Assembly (NCBI RefSeq): GCF_015668515.1
Contig: NZ_JADPFO010000001.1
Location: 1,080,823-1,144,822, forward strand
Source of the DNA: Paraclostridium tenue
GTDB lineage: Bacteria; Bacillota; Clostridia; Peptostreptococcales; Peptostreptococcaceae
Length of the DNA stretch: 64,000 nucleotides
Direction: 5' to 3'
Part shown: positions 16,839 to 25,949 of the stretch, piece by piece
How the letters are laid out: each line of letters opens with the position of its first letter
Numbering within the stretch: position 1 is the stretch's first letter
Position numbers and translations under genes: made by a program
The notes under the pieces: model-generated
Seen by the model: only the letters and a program-made list of their open reading frames with translations
Told to the model about the DNA's origin: nothing
Databases searched by the model: none

Positions 16839-18884
16839 TTAATATAATTCATATATATCTGAAAATTCTAATTCAATTTTTTGAACATCAACTTTATAAT
16901 CTTTACTTTCATCTTCTACTGTATCCCCTAATAATTTCTTATTTGGTAACAAAATTTCAAATTCAGTCCCGTTTTTACCATCACTTTCTAGATATATTTC
17001 TCCCCCATTTAACTCTATTATAGACTTAACTATGCTAAGTCCAATTCCACTTCCTTCATTCATTCTATTTAAAGACTTATCTGCTTGTACAAATCGTTCA
17101 AATACTAAATCTTGCATATGTAGTGGTATACCTATACCATTATCTTCAACTATTATTTGTACCCACTCTTTATTCACATGTATATCTACAAATACATGAC
17201 CATTTGGTTTTGTAAATTTTATAGAGTTAGATAATAAATTTAACATTACCCTTTCTATCATCTCAGGATCACATTTAATTATAAGCTCTTCTATGTCTGT
17301 ATCAAATAATATATTTATATCTTTTTGCTTTGCATAACTTATAACAGACATTGTTATTTCCTCTATTAATCTTACAATATCACAATTTACTATATTAGGT
17401 TTTGTACAACCCACATCTATTTTAGTTATATCTACTATATTGTTTATAAGTCTTAACATTCTTTGACAATTTACCTTTAGACTTTGTCTATATTTACCAT
17501 AATATTTTCTAAAATCTTCTTCATCATTACATATTTTTAAATCTAATAATTGCACAATTGAATAAAATATATTTAAAGGAGTTCTTAATTCATGACTTAT
17601 ATTCGCGAAAAATTCATTTTTCACTTTCTCATGATTTTTCATCTTTTCATATTCCATAATATATTTTTCCATTCTATGTTCTTCAGTTACATCCGTAAAT
17701 GTTACTACCAATTTTACAGATTTGCCTTCTATATCTTGTTCATTAGAATCACCTATAATTTGTGTACTATTATCTAGTACAGTTTGTGCACTACAATCAA
17801 TTATATTTTTTCCTGAATTTAATTCTATTTTTCCATTCCAGCACCCTTCATTTTTCATGCTTAGCTTGATATTTTCTAAAACTTCTTCGTTTATAGTTGA
17901 AATGCTATATTTTATTTTATCTGTTAATTTTTCTTTATCATACTCTTCATCTTTAAAAAAGTATGATTTAATTTTTTTATTAGAATAAATTATATTCCCT
18001 TCCAAATCACATATATATATACAACTTTGCTTATTTTCCTCTACTAAATTATAAAATATTTTTATTTCCTCTTTTAATTCTCTTTTTTTCTTTACACTTA
18101 TTATAAGCTCTAAAAATAAACCTACTATAATTGTTATGAATGCCATATATGTTATAGATGTAGATATAAGTTTTATATCTATTATAGGTTTATTAGCTCC
18201 TGTAATGGCATATATAGCTTTAATCCAAAGCATTAATATACTAGCACCTATTACTGAATATGTATAATCATTTTCTTTAATGCCTTTTCTTAAAAATATA
18301 AAACTTGTTATTGTGTATATAATAACTAATAAAAGATTATATCCTATAAAGAAATTAGTATCTTTATTCATAGGAAATATAATGCTTTCACGGTCTAAAT
18401 ATCCAAAACATATTGCACCTACGAAAACTAAATTTATAACTAAAAGTTTATTATCCATTATAAGCTTTCTAGTTTTTTTAAATGGAAAAGCTGTTATTAA
18501 AATTATAACTATTCTCATTATAGATGTAGATATTGCAATATACCCTTTCATACTCATAATAGTATTTTCTAATGTTAAATTATCAAATATCCCTAAAACA
18601 ATATCTACAAAAAATATAATGTACATTAACGATATTATAAAAAGTTCTTCTTTCTTACTACTACTATAGCAAAGTAAGCAACTTGTAATTGCTAAAAAAG
18701 AAAGTAATATATTAAAAAATCTTATAAAATATTCTGGTTTTATACTGTTGTTTAAATCAAATTTAAATAAAAATATCAAAACAAACATATATAATAAGAC
18801 TAGACATGCTGACATACTTATAGTTAGTACAGTTGCCAGTTTATTTTTATCATTAATCTTAAGTTTTTGATTTACTCCTACCAT
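16839..18884 (-). CDS. Multi-TM PAS sensor histidine kinase
   Basis: A 681-aa histidine kinase. The first 250 residues hold about eight hydrophobic segments (MASE3-like integral membrane sensor). A PAS domain follows (about 275-400; CDLEGNIIYSN...). HisKA has the H-box NISHELRTPLN and the HATPase has NLLSNSIKFT, EDNGIGIP and GSGIGLSI. Its H-box and ATPase regions are close to those of the neighbouring propeller kinase, suggesting duplication of the catalytic half. An in-frame TTG upstream overlaps GGGGAG, so the start is ATG 18884. There is no cognate response regulator nearby. Orphan kinases of this type in clostridia often feed Spo0A; here that is only a hypothesis. Confidence 0.87.
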   Translation of the reverse strand: MVGVNQKLKINDKNKLATVLTISMSACLVLLYMFVLIFLFKFDLNNSIKPEYFIRFFNILLSFLAITSCLLCYSSSKKEELFIISLMYIIFFVDIVLGIFDNLTLENTIMSMKGYIAISTSIMRIVIILITAFPFKKTRKLIMDNKLLVINLVFVGAICFGYLDRESIIFPMNKDTNFFIGYNLLLVIIYTITSFIFLRKGIKENDYTYSVIGASILMLWIKAIYAITGANKPIIDIKLISTSITYMAFITIIVGLFLELIISVKKKRELKEEIKIFYNLVEENKQSCIYICDLEGNIIYSNKKIKSYFFKDEEYDKEKLTDKIKYSISTINEEVLENIKLSMKNEGCWNGKIELNSGKNIIDCSAQTVLDNSTQIIGDSNEQDIEGKSVKLVVTFTDVTEEHRMEKYIMEYEKMKNHEKVKNEFFANISHELRTPLNIFYSIVQLLDLKICNDEEDFRKYYGKYRQSLKVNCQRMLRLINNIVDITKIDVGCTKPNIVNCDIVRLIEEITMSVISYAKQKDINILFDTDIEELIIKCDPEMIERVMLNLLSNSIKFTKPNGHVFVDIHVNKEWVQIIVEDNGIGIPLHMQDLVFERFVQADKSLNRMNEGSGIGLSIVKSIIELNGGEIYLESDGKNGTEFEILLPNKKLLGDTVEDESKDYKVDVQKIELEFSDIYELY

Positions 18885-18956
18885 ATTTATCTCCCCTATC
18901 AATTATTATTACAAACTATATCATTATTATTTAAAATAGTCTATATTTTCGACAAT

Positions 18957-18986
18957 AAAAGACAGACTCTTACAAGTCTGCCTTTT
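18957..18986 (-). terminator. Terminator after the TSCPD gene
   Basis: AAAAGACAGACT / AAGTCTGCCTTTT hairpin with one G-T pair, directly after the gene ending at 18997. Confidence 0.75.
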
Positions 18987-18996
18987 AAAAATTTAT

Positions 18997-19242
18997 TTAT
19001 ATATTTGATCTTATTGCCTTTGATAATTGATCAGGACAAGAAGTAGATTTTGTTCCACAAGGTATTCCTTTTAACTTTTTAGCTACTTCATCAGCTTTTT
19101 TACCTATAACTAATGATCTTATTCCAATTAAATTTCCCGCACATCCTCCAACAAATTCAACATCTTTTATTATATTATTTTCATCTATTTCTAAATTAAT
19201 TTGTTTACAACAACACCCTGAAGTTTTATAGCTTATTTTCAT
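18997..19242 (-). CDS. TSCPD-domain protein (TIGR03905 family)
   Basis: An 81-aa protein with the layout of TIGR03905/TSCPD proteins. An N-terminal Cys cluster in TSGCCCKQI, a central GGCAGNLIGIRSLV segment and a C-terminal GIPCGTKSTSCPDQLSKAI carry several conserved Cys residues. TSCPD domains resemble a C-terminal piece of adenosylcobalamin-dependent ribonucleotide reductase; the stand-alone function is unknown, and metal or cluster binding is plausible. An ATG two codons upstream is too close to GGAGA, so I start at 19242. It is monocistronic. Confidence 0.85.
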   Translation of the reverse strand: MKISYKTSGCCCKQINLEIDENNIIKDVEFVGGCAGNLIGIRSLVIGKKADEVAKKLKGIPCGTKSTSCPDQLSKAIRSNI

Positions 19243-19321
19243 GTTCATTCTCCTTAATGTACAAATATAAGTCTTTCAAATATATTATATTAATCTGGTG
19301 TTGTTTTTGTTACTATTTGTA

Positions 19322-19522
19322 TTATTTATCACTTTTACTTTTTTCTAAAAGTTCTTCTACTTCATAATGGTTTGGATGTATAAAAGAGTATGGTGTTTCA
19401 TCTGTTAATTCTTCTATAGCTCCTCCTTCAAATAATTCTTCATATGGTGTATTTTTTGGTATAAATAATTTTTCATATGAATTTGTTTCAATTTTTTTAT
19501 ATTCTTTATCTTGTTTTTTCAT
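19322..19522 (-). CDS. Small acidic hypothetical protein
   Basis: A 66-aa highly charged, acidic protein I do not recognise. It contains a Pro/Glu-rich middle (IPKNTPYEELFEGGAIEEL) and a helical end (EVEELLEKSKSDK). The start ATG 19522 follows TGAGGTAATATC. It is probably soluble. It has neighbours on both sides on the same strand but independent spacing, so it could be a separate unit. Confidence 0.55.
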   Translation of the reverse strand: MKKQDKEYKKIETNSYEKLFIPKNTPYEELFEGGAIEELTDETPYSFIHPNHYEVEELLEKSKSDK

Positions 19523-19612
19523 GATATTACCTCACTTTTTCGTTTGTTGCAATTATTTTACTCATATTTTTATTATATATAACTTTTACCCATTATTCTT
19601 GTTTATAATAAT

Positions 19613-19655
19613 AAAAAAGCTATAAAACTAAAAAAAATTTAAGTTTTATAGCTTT
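19613..19655 (-). terminator. Terminator after the second TSUP gene
   Basis: AAAGCTATAAAACT / AGTTTTATAGCTTT stem with an A/T-rich loop, followed by a T/A run on the minus strand just after the stop at 19671. Confidence 0.8.
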
Positions 19656-19670
19656 ATTTAATATTATATA

Positions 19671-20561
19671 CTAACTAACTTGATTAAGTTCCATAGCATC
19701 GTCCTTACTTAATCCCGCCTTAAACATAGTTACTGCTGTATAACTTACAACAGCTACTACTAGCCATTTTAACCAATATACTGGCATATTAGTAACAAAT
19801 AAAAGTGCTAAAATAGATCCTACTACACCACCTATAGTTATTCCCATAGATATTTCTCTTTCATAAGCTTGTTCTTTTACAAATTTAATACTAGCTATTG
19901 GTCCAACAAATGCACAAGCTCCCATCATTATAGGAAATGCTGCCTTTGGATTCATTCCTAATAATGCAACCATAGCCATACATGGAGCATATAAACCTAT
20001 ACCAGCTGTCATAAGTGCTCCTAATACGAAGTTTCCAGCTATTCCTATTGCTAATTTAACTCCACTAAGTCCCATAGCATCTCCACCTGATGGCATCAAT
20101 TCGAATTGTCCTAATACTATTAATATAGCTGTACCTACTAAAGCAATTCCCATAGTTAGCTGAACTTTCTTTTCTGGTAGTTTAGATATTATGCCAGCTC
20201 CTACCCAAGAGCCAACCACAGCAGCTATTATCATGCTTATTAAAGTTAATAAATCAACTTCTATTGAATTTAATGACATAAATGCTTGAACAATCATTGG
20301 TAATGTATGTGCAACATTTAATGTTCCTGGTAATACTTTATCTGGGACATGTATATTTTTATTTAATTTTAAAATTCCTGTAGTTGTTGCAAAAGATCCT
20401 ACCCCTATAGCATCTAAAAAATCTGTTATAAATCCTATAAATATACCTGTTTTAAGTATACCTTGTTTGTTTTTGTCTTGGTTTTTTCTAAAATCCTTTA
20501 CATAAACTGTTGAAAAACCTGCTGTTATTACTGCTAATAATCCTAAAATTGCCTTTACCAT
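19671..20561 (-). CDS. TSUP-family permease (second copy)
   Basis: A 296-aa integral membrane protein with about eight to nine hydrophobic segments, in the TauE/SafE (TSUP) family. Signatures are GFITDFLDAIGVGSFATTTG near the N-terminus and LYAPCMAMVALLGMNPKAAFPIM in the second half, replacing the GGGG-type loop of the copy at 1536. The substrate is unknown; TSUP proteins move sulfur oxyanions or organosulfonates. An open frame extends 16 codons upstream, but GGGAGAGG precedes the ATG at 20561. It is monocistronic with its own terminator. Confidence 0.88.
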   Translation of the reverse strand: MVKAILGLLAVITAGFSTVYVKDFRKNQDKNKQGILKTGIFIGFITDFLDAIGVGSFATTTGILKLNKNIHVPDKVLPGTLNVAHTLPMIVQAFMSLNSIEVDLLTLISMIIAAVVGSWVGAGIISKLPEKKVQLTMGIALVGTAILIVLGQFELMPSGGDAMGLSGVKLAIGIAGNFVLGALMTAGIGLYAPCMAMVALLGMNPKAAFPIMMGACAFVGPIASIKFVKEQAYEREISMGITIGGVVGSILALLFVTNMPVYWLKWLVVAVVSYTAVTMFKAGLSKDDAMELNQVS

Positions 20562-20703
20562 TTTGCCTCTCCCTTTTAAAAATTTATTATGACTATCAAA
20601 GTATAACACGCTAGGATAACATTTTCCACACTTTTTTCACTATTATTTAATATTTTTATAAATATGAAATTAATCTAATATTTTATTAATAGTTTTTAAA
20701 TAT

Positions 20704-22386
20704 CTATAAATTTCTAGATATTTGTATAAATGTATTTCTTAAATTTAATACTCCATATCCTTGAGATACATTAGGAAAATCATAAATTTCACTTTTAATT
20801 GCCCCAAGCATTAAATATGTTCTTAAAGGGTCTGTAAATAATGATAGTTTTGGTACACCACTTTCCTCTTCTAAATATTGCATAATAAGTGCAAGTACTC
20901 CGCATACAATAGAACTACTTACTCCTGTACCTGTAGCAGTATTGTAATCTCCATTTGCATAAGTTGATATAATATCAACTCCAGGAGCTATTATATCAGG
21001 ATTTATACGATTTCCACGTATACTTCCTTTTGATGATCCTATCCATAAACTGTTAGTTTTATCATTATATGCTCCAATTGTTATAACTTTCCTAGATAAA
21101 GCAAATTCTGTTATGGTTCCCATAGAAGTTGAATCTGTAAATCTGGTATTTGCGGATATTATATTTTTATTAGGAAGATATAAGTGATATTCTCCGCTTA
21201 TTATAAATTCAGGCTTTAGCCTAATATTCCAAACACCTGGTTTTATATCTGTTAAAGTTATTTCTAATGCTTGTGCACCTGTTTCTAACCATGGAAATCT
21301 GTATACTACTCTATATCCAGTTTTTTCTATAAAGAATCTTCCCGTATATATTTGATCATCTGGAGAATATACTATAGTTTGACTTACATCTCCAGACGGA
21401 GATATTATTTGTAGTGATATTTTATCTGGCCCTGTACCTCTTAACACAATATCTAAGTTAGTATTTTCTCCATTTTGAATTACTACATCTATATAATCTT
21501 GAACATTCTTAAGGTTATTATAATAATGTATGTCTGTGTTTCCTTCATTTCCAGCGCCGCTTACTAATATAATGCCTGATCTGTCTAGCTCTTCAAATAT
21601 TTCTAATATAGATGCTTCTACTCTAATACCTGATTTTGTACCTACTGTTAAATTTATTATCATATGTTTTTTCTCTTTTTTTGCTATGTCAAGAACATAT
21701 TTAATAGCTGCTAAAAAATCAGATACTGTATAACTTATTTTTCCTGGATAATAAATCCCTTCATATCCTCTTAATTTTACAACTACCAAATCTGCGTCTT
21801 TTGCAATTCCTCTATATTCAGGATTTACATTTCCTCTTCCTACTAAAATTCCACAAGCCATAGTACCCGTTCCAGTATTATCTACACTTAATGTAGCATC
21901 ATTTTCTATTATTGCATTATTTATATCTTCTCTTGTAAATTCACTTCCAAATATCATACCTTCTGGAGGTCTTTTAGTATCATTTTCTTGATCCCATAGA
22001 TAAAGTATTTTGCTTGTATTATTTTCATCTATTAAATCTCTATGCAAGTAATCTACTCCGGAATCTATAACAGCTATTAATATATCTTTTCCAGAAATAT
22101 TAATATATGGATTTGTTTCTATATAACTAGTTCCTGCTGCATCTGAAATGCTTTCTCCATTTTCTACATTATTAGTTATCTGCATAAGAGAACTCATAGG
22201 GTCAGATCCACTCCACCATTTAATTTCTCTTATATTACTTAGTACAGTTTCATCAAAATCAAGAGGGACATATATAGCTGAAAGCTTATCATTTAAAATA
22301 ATATATTTTTCTATATTATTTCTACTAAATGCACTTATTATATCTCCTTTATAAATTAAGTAAAAAGACTTTTCTGTTTTATCCAC
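20704..22386 (-). CDS. cspC: CspC-like germination pseudoprotease
   Basis: A 560-aa subtilisin-like protein of the clostridial Csp family. The catalytic Asp is kept (VIDSGVD, residue 108). The His position in the GHGT motif is Thr (GTGT, residue 173) and the Ser of GTSxAA is Gly (GTGVSSS, residue 488), so it cannot be an active serine protease. From memory, C. difficile CspC carries Thr170 and Gly485 at the same places and acts as a germinant-signalling pseudoprotease. The GAGNEGN oxyanion segment and the long beta-barrel (jelly-roll) insertion between the central region and the Ser motif are present. The GTG start at 22386 has AGGAGG seven bases upstream, 11 bases after the preceding gene, so the two are co-transcribed. 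Expression in the forespore is expected, not shown. Confidence 0.88.
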   Translation of the reverse strand: MDKTEKSFYLIYKGDIISAFSRNNIEKYIILNDKLSAIYVPLDFDETVLSNIREIKWWSGSDPMSSLMQITNNVENGESISDAAGTSYIETNPYINISGKDILIAVIDSGVDYLHRDLIDENNTSKILYLWDQENDTKRPPEGMIFGSEFTREDINNAIIENDATLSVDNTGTGTMACGILVGRGNVNPEYRGIAKDADLVVVKLRGYEGIYYPGKISYTVSDFLAAIKYVLDIAKKEKKHMIINLTVGTKSGIRVEASILEIFEELDRSGIILVSGAGNEGNTDIHYYNNLKNVQDYIDVVIQNGENTNLDIVLRGTGPDKISLQIISPSGDVSQTIVYSPDDQIYTGRFFIEKTGYRVVYRFPWLETGAQALEITLTDIKPGVWNIRLKPEFIISGEYHLYLPNKNIISANTRFTDSTSMGTITEFALSRKVITIGAYNDKTNSLWIGSSKGSIRGNRINPDIIAPGVDIISTYANGDYNTATGTGVSSSIVCGVLALIMQYLEEESGVPKLSLFTDPLRTYLMLGAIKSEIYDFPNVSQGYGVLNLRNTFIQISRNL

Positions 22387-22397
22387 ATCTTTGCCTC

Positions 22398-24101
22398 CTA
22401 TTTTAATTGATCAAACATTCCCTTAAAATTTAGTAAGCCGTAACCAGTAATATTGTTTGGATATATTGCATCTCCAATGCTAACTGCTCCGCCTTGCATA
22501 AATGTTCTTATCATTTGCATAAACCCTTTATTTGGATATCTATTTTGGCCAATAATATATTCAAAAAATAATGCTATAGCACCTGATGCATGTGCTGCCG
22601 CTGCTGAACTTCCAGTTATTGTTGCATAACTATTATTAAGATGTGGACCTATTATATTTACTCCTGGTGCTACAACATCCGGTTTTTGCCTATTTTCCAT
22701 ATTAGGTCCTCTTGATGAAGATGGCCAAAGACTTCTAGTTATAGAGTTATATGTTCCTATAGTTATAACATCATCTTGTACAGAAGGATATGTTATTGTA
22801 AAATTTGGATTAGATTCATTAAATTTTGTACCCTCATTTAAAAATACGCGATTCTCTAAATATACATTATACTGTCCTCCAGTTATATAAGCACCTTCTA
22901 ATCTTAATCTCCATATCCCTCTTTTTGCATTTGTAAGATAAATTGTTGTATGTTCTTGACCTGAATAACTTGTTGGATATGAATATCTTATGGAATAACC
23001 CGTTGCTTCTAAATCAAATATTCCACTTACTAAGTCATAGTTTGATAAATCTACTATTTTACTTTCTTCTCCACTTGGAGATATTATAAGTAAATTTACT
23101 CTGTCTGGTCTACTAAGCCATACTTCTATCATTAAACTTTTTTCTTCTTCTTCAATTTGTATTCCTATGTCGGTTGTCTCTCCTTGTCTTGTTAAAATCC
23201 CAGATACATGTGTTTGTGTATTCCCTTCATTTCCTGCACCAGTTACTATACATATTCCATTTGAAAAATATGTATCTCTACTATTTACTCTACTTGCATA
23301 TCCAGCTAAACCAGTACTTCCCATTGACACATGTACAACTGTTGGTAAATTTAGTTCATCTGATTTTTTATATACATATTGAAGTGCAGTAAATAACATT
23401 GCACTATTATAATATCCATTTATTTTCCCAATTTTAACAACTATAAGTTCAGCTCCTGGTGCTATACCTTCATATTCTCTATTTATATTTCCTAATCCTG
23501 CACATATTCCGCTAATCATAGTCCCCTGTCCTTCTTCATCTATAGATAAGGTACCGTCTTTTTCTTGTATAGCTTTATTTATATCTTCCCTTGTATATTC
23601 TGTACCTATAAAAAATCCTTCTGGTGGATTTCCTTCTTTTGATTGATCCCATAAATAAAGTATTTTACTAGTTCCATCTGGATATATAAAATCTTCATGC
23701 AAATAATCTATTCCTGTATCTATTACAGCTATTACTGTACCTTGACCTGTTAATTGTACATTAGGATTATTTTTAAAAAAATTAACTCCTATTTCTTCTT
23801 GTGCCGTTATTCCATTTTCGGTTCCTCTTGTTATAGTTGATAAAGATGCAACTCTTACAACATTTTCAATAATTAGGACAGAATCTAATTGTAAAATTGC
23901 CTCTACATTTGCTTTAGTTAAAGCTGTAAATAACATAAGAGTTCTAGTTGTACTTAATCTTATCATTTCATAATCTATTGTTAAGTTTTCTACCTCTTGA
24001 GCAAAAGCTTCAGTATGTGTTACGAATATAGAATTTGATATGCTTTTGTCTGTTTGTATATCTCTATTTAAATTAAAGTTCTCATATTCTATAATACTCA
24101 C
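22398..24101 (-). CDS. CspA/CspB-like subtilisin with Gln at the catalytic His
   Basis: A 567-aa Csp-family subtilisin with its own N-terminal prodomain (about residues 1-95). Asp128 (VIDTGID) and Ser499 (GSSAAAAH) are present, but the catalytic His is replaced by Gln192 (EEGQGTM), so activity is very unlikely. It precedes cspC, the place occupied in C. difficile by the cspBA fusion; here there is no fused second subtilisin and no CspB upstream. It could be CspA that lost or never had the CspB fusion. The start is uncertain: the GTG at 24101 overlaps the AAGGGGTGAG ribosome site, and initiation at a nearby non-ATG codon is possible. An intact protease to process cortex lytic SleC would have to come from another locus. 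Confidence 0.82.
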   Translation of the reverse strand: MSIIEYENFNLNRDIQTDKSISNSIFVTHTEAFAQEVENLTIDYEMIRLSTTRTLMLFTALTKANVEAILQLDSVLIIENVVRVASLSTITRGTENGITAQEEIGVNFFKNNPNVQLTGQGTVIAVIDTGIDYLHEDFIYPDGTSKILYLWDQSKEGNPPEGFFIGTEYTREDINKAIQEKDGTLSIDEEGQGTMISGICAGLGNINREYEGIAPGAELIVVKIGKINGYYNSAMLFTALQYVYKKSDELNLPTVVHVSMGSTGLAGYASRVNSRDTYFSNGICIVTGAGNEGNTQTHVSGILTRQGETTDIGIQIEEEEKSLMIEVWLSRPDRVNLLIISPSGEESKIVDLSNYDLVSGIFDLEATGYSIRYSYPTSYSGQEHTTIYLTNAKRGIWRLRLEGAYITGGQYNVYLENRVFLNEGTKFNESNPNFTITYPSVQDDVITIGTYNSITRSLWPSSSRGPNMENRQKPDVVAPGVNIIGPHLNNSYATITGSSAAAAHASGAIALFFEYIIGQNRYPNKGFMQMIRTFMQGGAVSIGDAIYPNNITGYGLLNFKGMFDQLK

Positions 24102-24238
24102 CCCTTATAAAATTTTAAAACTGTAGATATTACTAGTATATTATTCAACTATGGCTGTGTATGTATATCGTTTTAACTATATCCATATCACAAATTCTTG
24201 ATAAAAAAATATAATAAACTAGACATTATATTTAGGAT

Positions 24239-24733
24239 GTGATTTTATTGGCTAATTTAAGTTTATCGAAAGTTAATTTAAGTATAGAAAAACCTTACAC
24301 AGCTACTGAGCCTGTAAGGTTTAGAAGATATACTATAACTCACTTAGAAGATCCTGCAATAGTAGATTTATCTATTTCACCTTACTTTTATAATCTTGAT
24401 TTATTTACTACAAGTACAGATTTAGTTTATGCTCAATGGTATTGGTTTTTTGGAGATATATATCAACTTACATTTTTTGTTTTTATAGGCAACTACCCTT
24501 ATGATGTAGCAAAATATAGATATGAAAAGTATTTAGAGTTATTACCACTATCTATTAGCGCAGTAGTCAATGGCGATAGAGCATTTTTAAATAATAGAAA
24601 AATATTATTTGCTACTCCTATATTTGTAAGGTTTATATCTTCTTATCCAGCTTTTAATAAAACTGTACCTTATGGATTTGTTAAAGATTATGTTAATGAT
24701 AATGTGGAAGTTATAACAAAAAAAGGTGTATAA
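24239..24733 (+). CDS. Bacterial staygreen (SGR)-like protein
   Basis: A protein of about 160 aa resembling bacterial homologues of plant STAY-GREEN. The order of matches is an N-terminal LSKVNLSI, then RRYTITHLEDPAIVDLSIS, WYWFFGDIYQLTFFVFIG, a mid-C LPLSISAVVNGDRAFLNN and an end FISSYPAFNKTVPYGFVKDY, all in the family's sequence order. Plant SGR removes Mg from chlorophyll a. Bacterial homologues occur in non-photosynthetic clostridia, where the natural substrate is unknown. The start is either GTG 24239 or TTG 24248; AGGA spacing favours the TTG. It is transcribed divergently from the csp genes, from a shared intergenic region of about 140 bp, and ends at a bidirectional terminator. Confidence 0.68.
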   Translation: MILLANLSLSKVNLSIEKPYTATEPVRFRRYTITHLEDPAIVDLSISPYFYNLDLFTTSTDLVYAQWYWFFGDIYQLTFFVFIGNYPYDVAKYRYEKYLELLPLSISAVVNGDRAFLNNRKILFATPIFVRFISSYPAFNKTVPYGFVKDYVNDNVEVITKKGV

Positions 24734-24751
24734 ATTTATACACCTTTTTTT
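24718..24751. terminator. Bidirectional terminator
   Basis: AAAAAAAGGTGTATAAAT with its complement, ending in a long T-run. It serves the convergent staygreen-like gene and hydF; both stop codons lie in or next to the stem. Confidence 0.9.
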
Positions 24752-24752
24752 G

Positions 24753-25940
24753 TTATTTGAATATACAAGTAGCTCTATCTAATATACCTGTAAAGTATGC
24801 TATAACCATTCCATAATTAGTTATAGGTATATTTTTTTCCTTGCATATATTTATTTTATTTAATACACTTTTTCTATTTACCATACATGCTCCACAGTGA
24901 ATAATAAGGTCATAATCTTCTATGTTTTCCTTAAAATCATAAGAAATACTATATTCAATATTAAGTTCTCCACCTGCTATTTTCCTTAGCATATTAGGGA
25001 TTTTCACTCTACCTATATCTTCATGAGATACATTATGAGTACAGCTTTCACATATAAGTATTTTATCTCCTGGCTTTAGAGTGTTTAATTTCTTAGTTCC
25101 TTCTAAGAAATCATTAAGTTCACCCTTTTGTCTTGCAAATAATATTGAAAAGCTAGTTAAATTCATATCTTTAGGAATAATAGATTCTACTTCTTTAAAA
25201 GCTTGTGAATCTGTTATCACTAAGTCTATATTTTTTATATCATTAAGTGCGTCTTCAAGTTCTGTATCTCTTACTACATAAGTTTTTATGCCATGATCTA
25301 AACAATCTCTTATAACTTGAACTTGTGGTAGTATAATTCTCCCCTTTGGAGCTTCTGAGTCTATCGGAACTACTAAAATCACTTTAGAACCATAAGGTAA
25401 TAAATCTCCAACTATAGGTTTATCTTCTTCCTCTTGTTCTAAGTATTTTATGAGTTCTTTTTTTAAATCATCTATACCTTTATTTTCTTTAACTGATATA
25501 AATATCGGACTTTCAAATAATTTTTTTATATTATTAACTTCTTCTTCATTTAATATATCTAATTTATTAACAACTACTACATGATTAACATTATACTTAT
25601 TTGATTCTTTTTTCCAAGCTTTATATGTATTAATATCTATATTATTACCATCAACTACATATATAGCAAAATCTATTCTTTTTAAATATTCATAACTTTT
25701 TTTAACTCTAACTTCTCCAAGTTCACTATTATCTTCAAGACCTGCTGTATCTATTAATAATATAGGACCAAATGGTATTAATTCCATAGCCTTTTGAACT
25801 GGATCTGTAGTTGTACCTTCAATACTTGATACTAACGATATTTCTTGACCCAATATAGCATTCATCAATGAAGATTTACCACTATTTGTATTTCCGTATA
25901 TACCAATTTGTTTTCTATTTGCATTTGGAGTAGTGTTCAT
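24753..25940 (-). CDS. hydF: [FeFe] hydrogenase maturation GTPase HydF
   Basis: A 395-aa HydF. The N-terminal GTPase domain has the P-loop GNTNSGKSSLM, switch GTTTDP, DTAGLED and NKLD. A dimerisation domain follows, then a C-terminal [4Fe-4S] domain with the HydF pattern CTH...HCGAC (the conserved Cys-x-His and His-Cys-x-x-Cys). HydF is the scaffold on which the diiron subcluster is assembled before delivery to HydA. Last gene of hydE-hydG-hydF; it starts at ATG 25940, nine bases after hydG, with TAGGAGG. Length and motifs are normal. Confidence 0.96.
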   Translation of the reverse strand: MNTTPNANRKQIGIYGNTNSGKSSLMNAILGQEISLVSSIEGTTTDPVQKAMELIPFGPILLIDTAGLEDNSELGEVRVKKSYEYLKRIDFAIYVVDGNNIDINTYKAWKKESNKYNVNHVVVVNKLDILNEEEVNNIKKLFESPIFISVKENKGIDDLKKELIKYLEQEEEDKPIVGDLLPYGSKVILVVPIDSEAPKGRIILPQVQVIRDCLDHGIKTYVVRDTELEDALNDIKNIDLVITDSQAFKEVESIIPKDMNLTSFSILFARQKGELNDFLEGTKKLNTLKPGDKILICESCTHNVSHEDIGRVKIPNMLRKIAGGELNIEYSISYDFKENIEDYDLIIHCGACMVNRKSVLNKINICKEKNIPITNYGMVIAYFTGILDRATCIFK

Positions 25941-25949
25941 ATATACCTC

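Noticed and set aside
18280-18669. 129-aa plus-strand frame inside the MASE3-like kinase
   Set aside because: It is antisense to a well supported histidine kinase membrane region, and its hydrophobicity mirrors the membrane helices.
22398-24101. Active CspB protease
   Set aside because: Although the Ser (GSS) and Asp are kept, the codon at the His position reads CAG (Gln), which is incompatible with a normal subtilisin triad.
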